A program made the translations under genes and the position numbers. 5,074 bases of DNA from Acidobacteriota bacterium (GTDB lineage Bacteria; Acidobacteriota; Terriglobia; Bryobacterales; Bryobacteraceae), in NCBI GenBank assembly GCA_947505565.1, contig CANNLB010000304.1, forward strand, positions 1 to 5,074, given 5' to 3'. The number at the start of each line of letters is the position of its first letter. Position 1 is the stretch's first letter. Under the pieces are notes generated by a model, which was not told the DNA's origin, made no database searches, and saw only the letters and a list, made by a program, of their open reading frames with translations. This document shows, piece after piece, positions 4,967 to 5,074 of this stretch.

Positions 4967-5074
4967 ATGAGGCGAAATCCTGGTTTCTTTGTGTTGGCTG
5001 CGTTGATTCTGGCGCTGGCGATTGGGGCCAATACGGCGGTGTACACGGCAGCGCGGGTCTTGGTTCTGCAGGGG
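4967..5074 (+). CDS. ADOP/MacB-type FtsX-like permease, N-terminal fragment
   Basis: The first 36 codons of a membrane protein, cut by the right window edge. The sequence NPGFFVLAALILALAIGANTAVYT (residues 4-27) matches the first transmembrane segment of MacB-like ABC transporter permeases of the acidobacterial duplicated orphan permease (ADOP) family, commonly NPGFTxxAVLTLALGIGANTAIF. Such proteins are usually about 800 residues with two FtsX domains and often no adjacent ATPase. The ATG at 4967 lies one base after the TAG of the preceding gene, implying translational coupling. GGTAGG abuts the ATG too closely for a good ribosome-binding site. Family members usually carry about 15 or more residues before NPGF; here only three precede it. 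The in-frame sequence upstream of the ATG does not look like the missing part. Confidence 0.82.
   Translation, partial: MRRNPGFFVLAALILALAIGANTAVYTAARVLVLQG

Overview
The window is about 60% GC. It most resembles a chromosomal segment of an acidobacterium, probably of the Solibacter/Bryobacter type. This rests mainly on the last 108 bases, which open a permease whose NPGF...LALAIGANTAVYT signature is typical of the MacB/FtsX-like 'ADOP' (acidobacterial duplicated orphan permease) family. The taxon is an inference. The sequence contains no rRNA, tRNA, CRISPR array or recognisable transposase.

Layout. (1) Bases 2-217 (+) are the last 71 codons of a delta-1-pyrroline-5-carboxylate dehydrogenase (proline catabolism). 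(2) Bases 218-561 hold no gene I can support. They carry an exact 15-base direct repeat (245-259 and 547-561) around a 287-base core, plus a 24-base hairpin that may terminate the operon entering from the right. (3) Bases 562-2812 (-) are a compact three-gene operon, transcribed rfbA, then rfbC-like, then rfbB. Both junctions are 4-base GTGA overlaps. (4) A 57-base divergent spacer leads to a small cupin gene (2870-3220, +). (5) A secreted FG-GAP/VCBS-type protein gene (3202-4119, -) overlaps the end of the cupin gene tail to tail by 19 bases. (6) After a 27-base divergent spacer comes a SirB1-type transglutaminase-like/TPR gene (4147-4965, +), followed one base later by the start of the ADOP-type permease (4967 to the window end).

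How the genes work together. The rfb genes form one pathway: glucose-1-phosphate + dTTP to dTDP-glucose (RfbA), to dTDP-4-keto-6-deoxyglucose (RfbB), to an epimerised 4-keto sugar (RfbC-like). The final reductase RmlD is not in the window, so dTDP-L-rhamnose is the likely but unproven end product. The other genes are ordinary single genes with no evident link to this pathway.

I see no convincing undescribed system. The points most worth a second look are the repeat-bounded interval at 245-561, the departure from the RmlC catalytic-histidine context in the rfbC-like protein, possible near-leaderless starts at two genes, and a small hairpin covering the ribosome-binding site of the SirB1-type gene.
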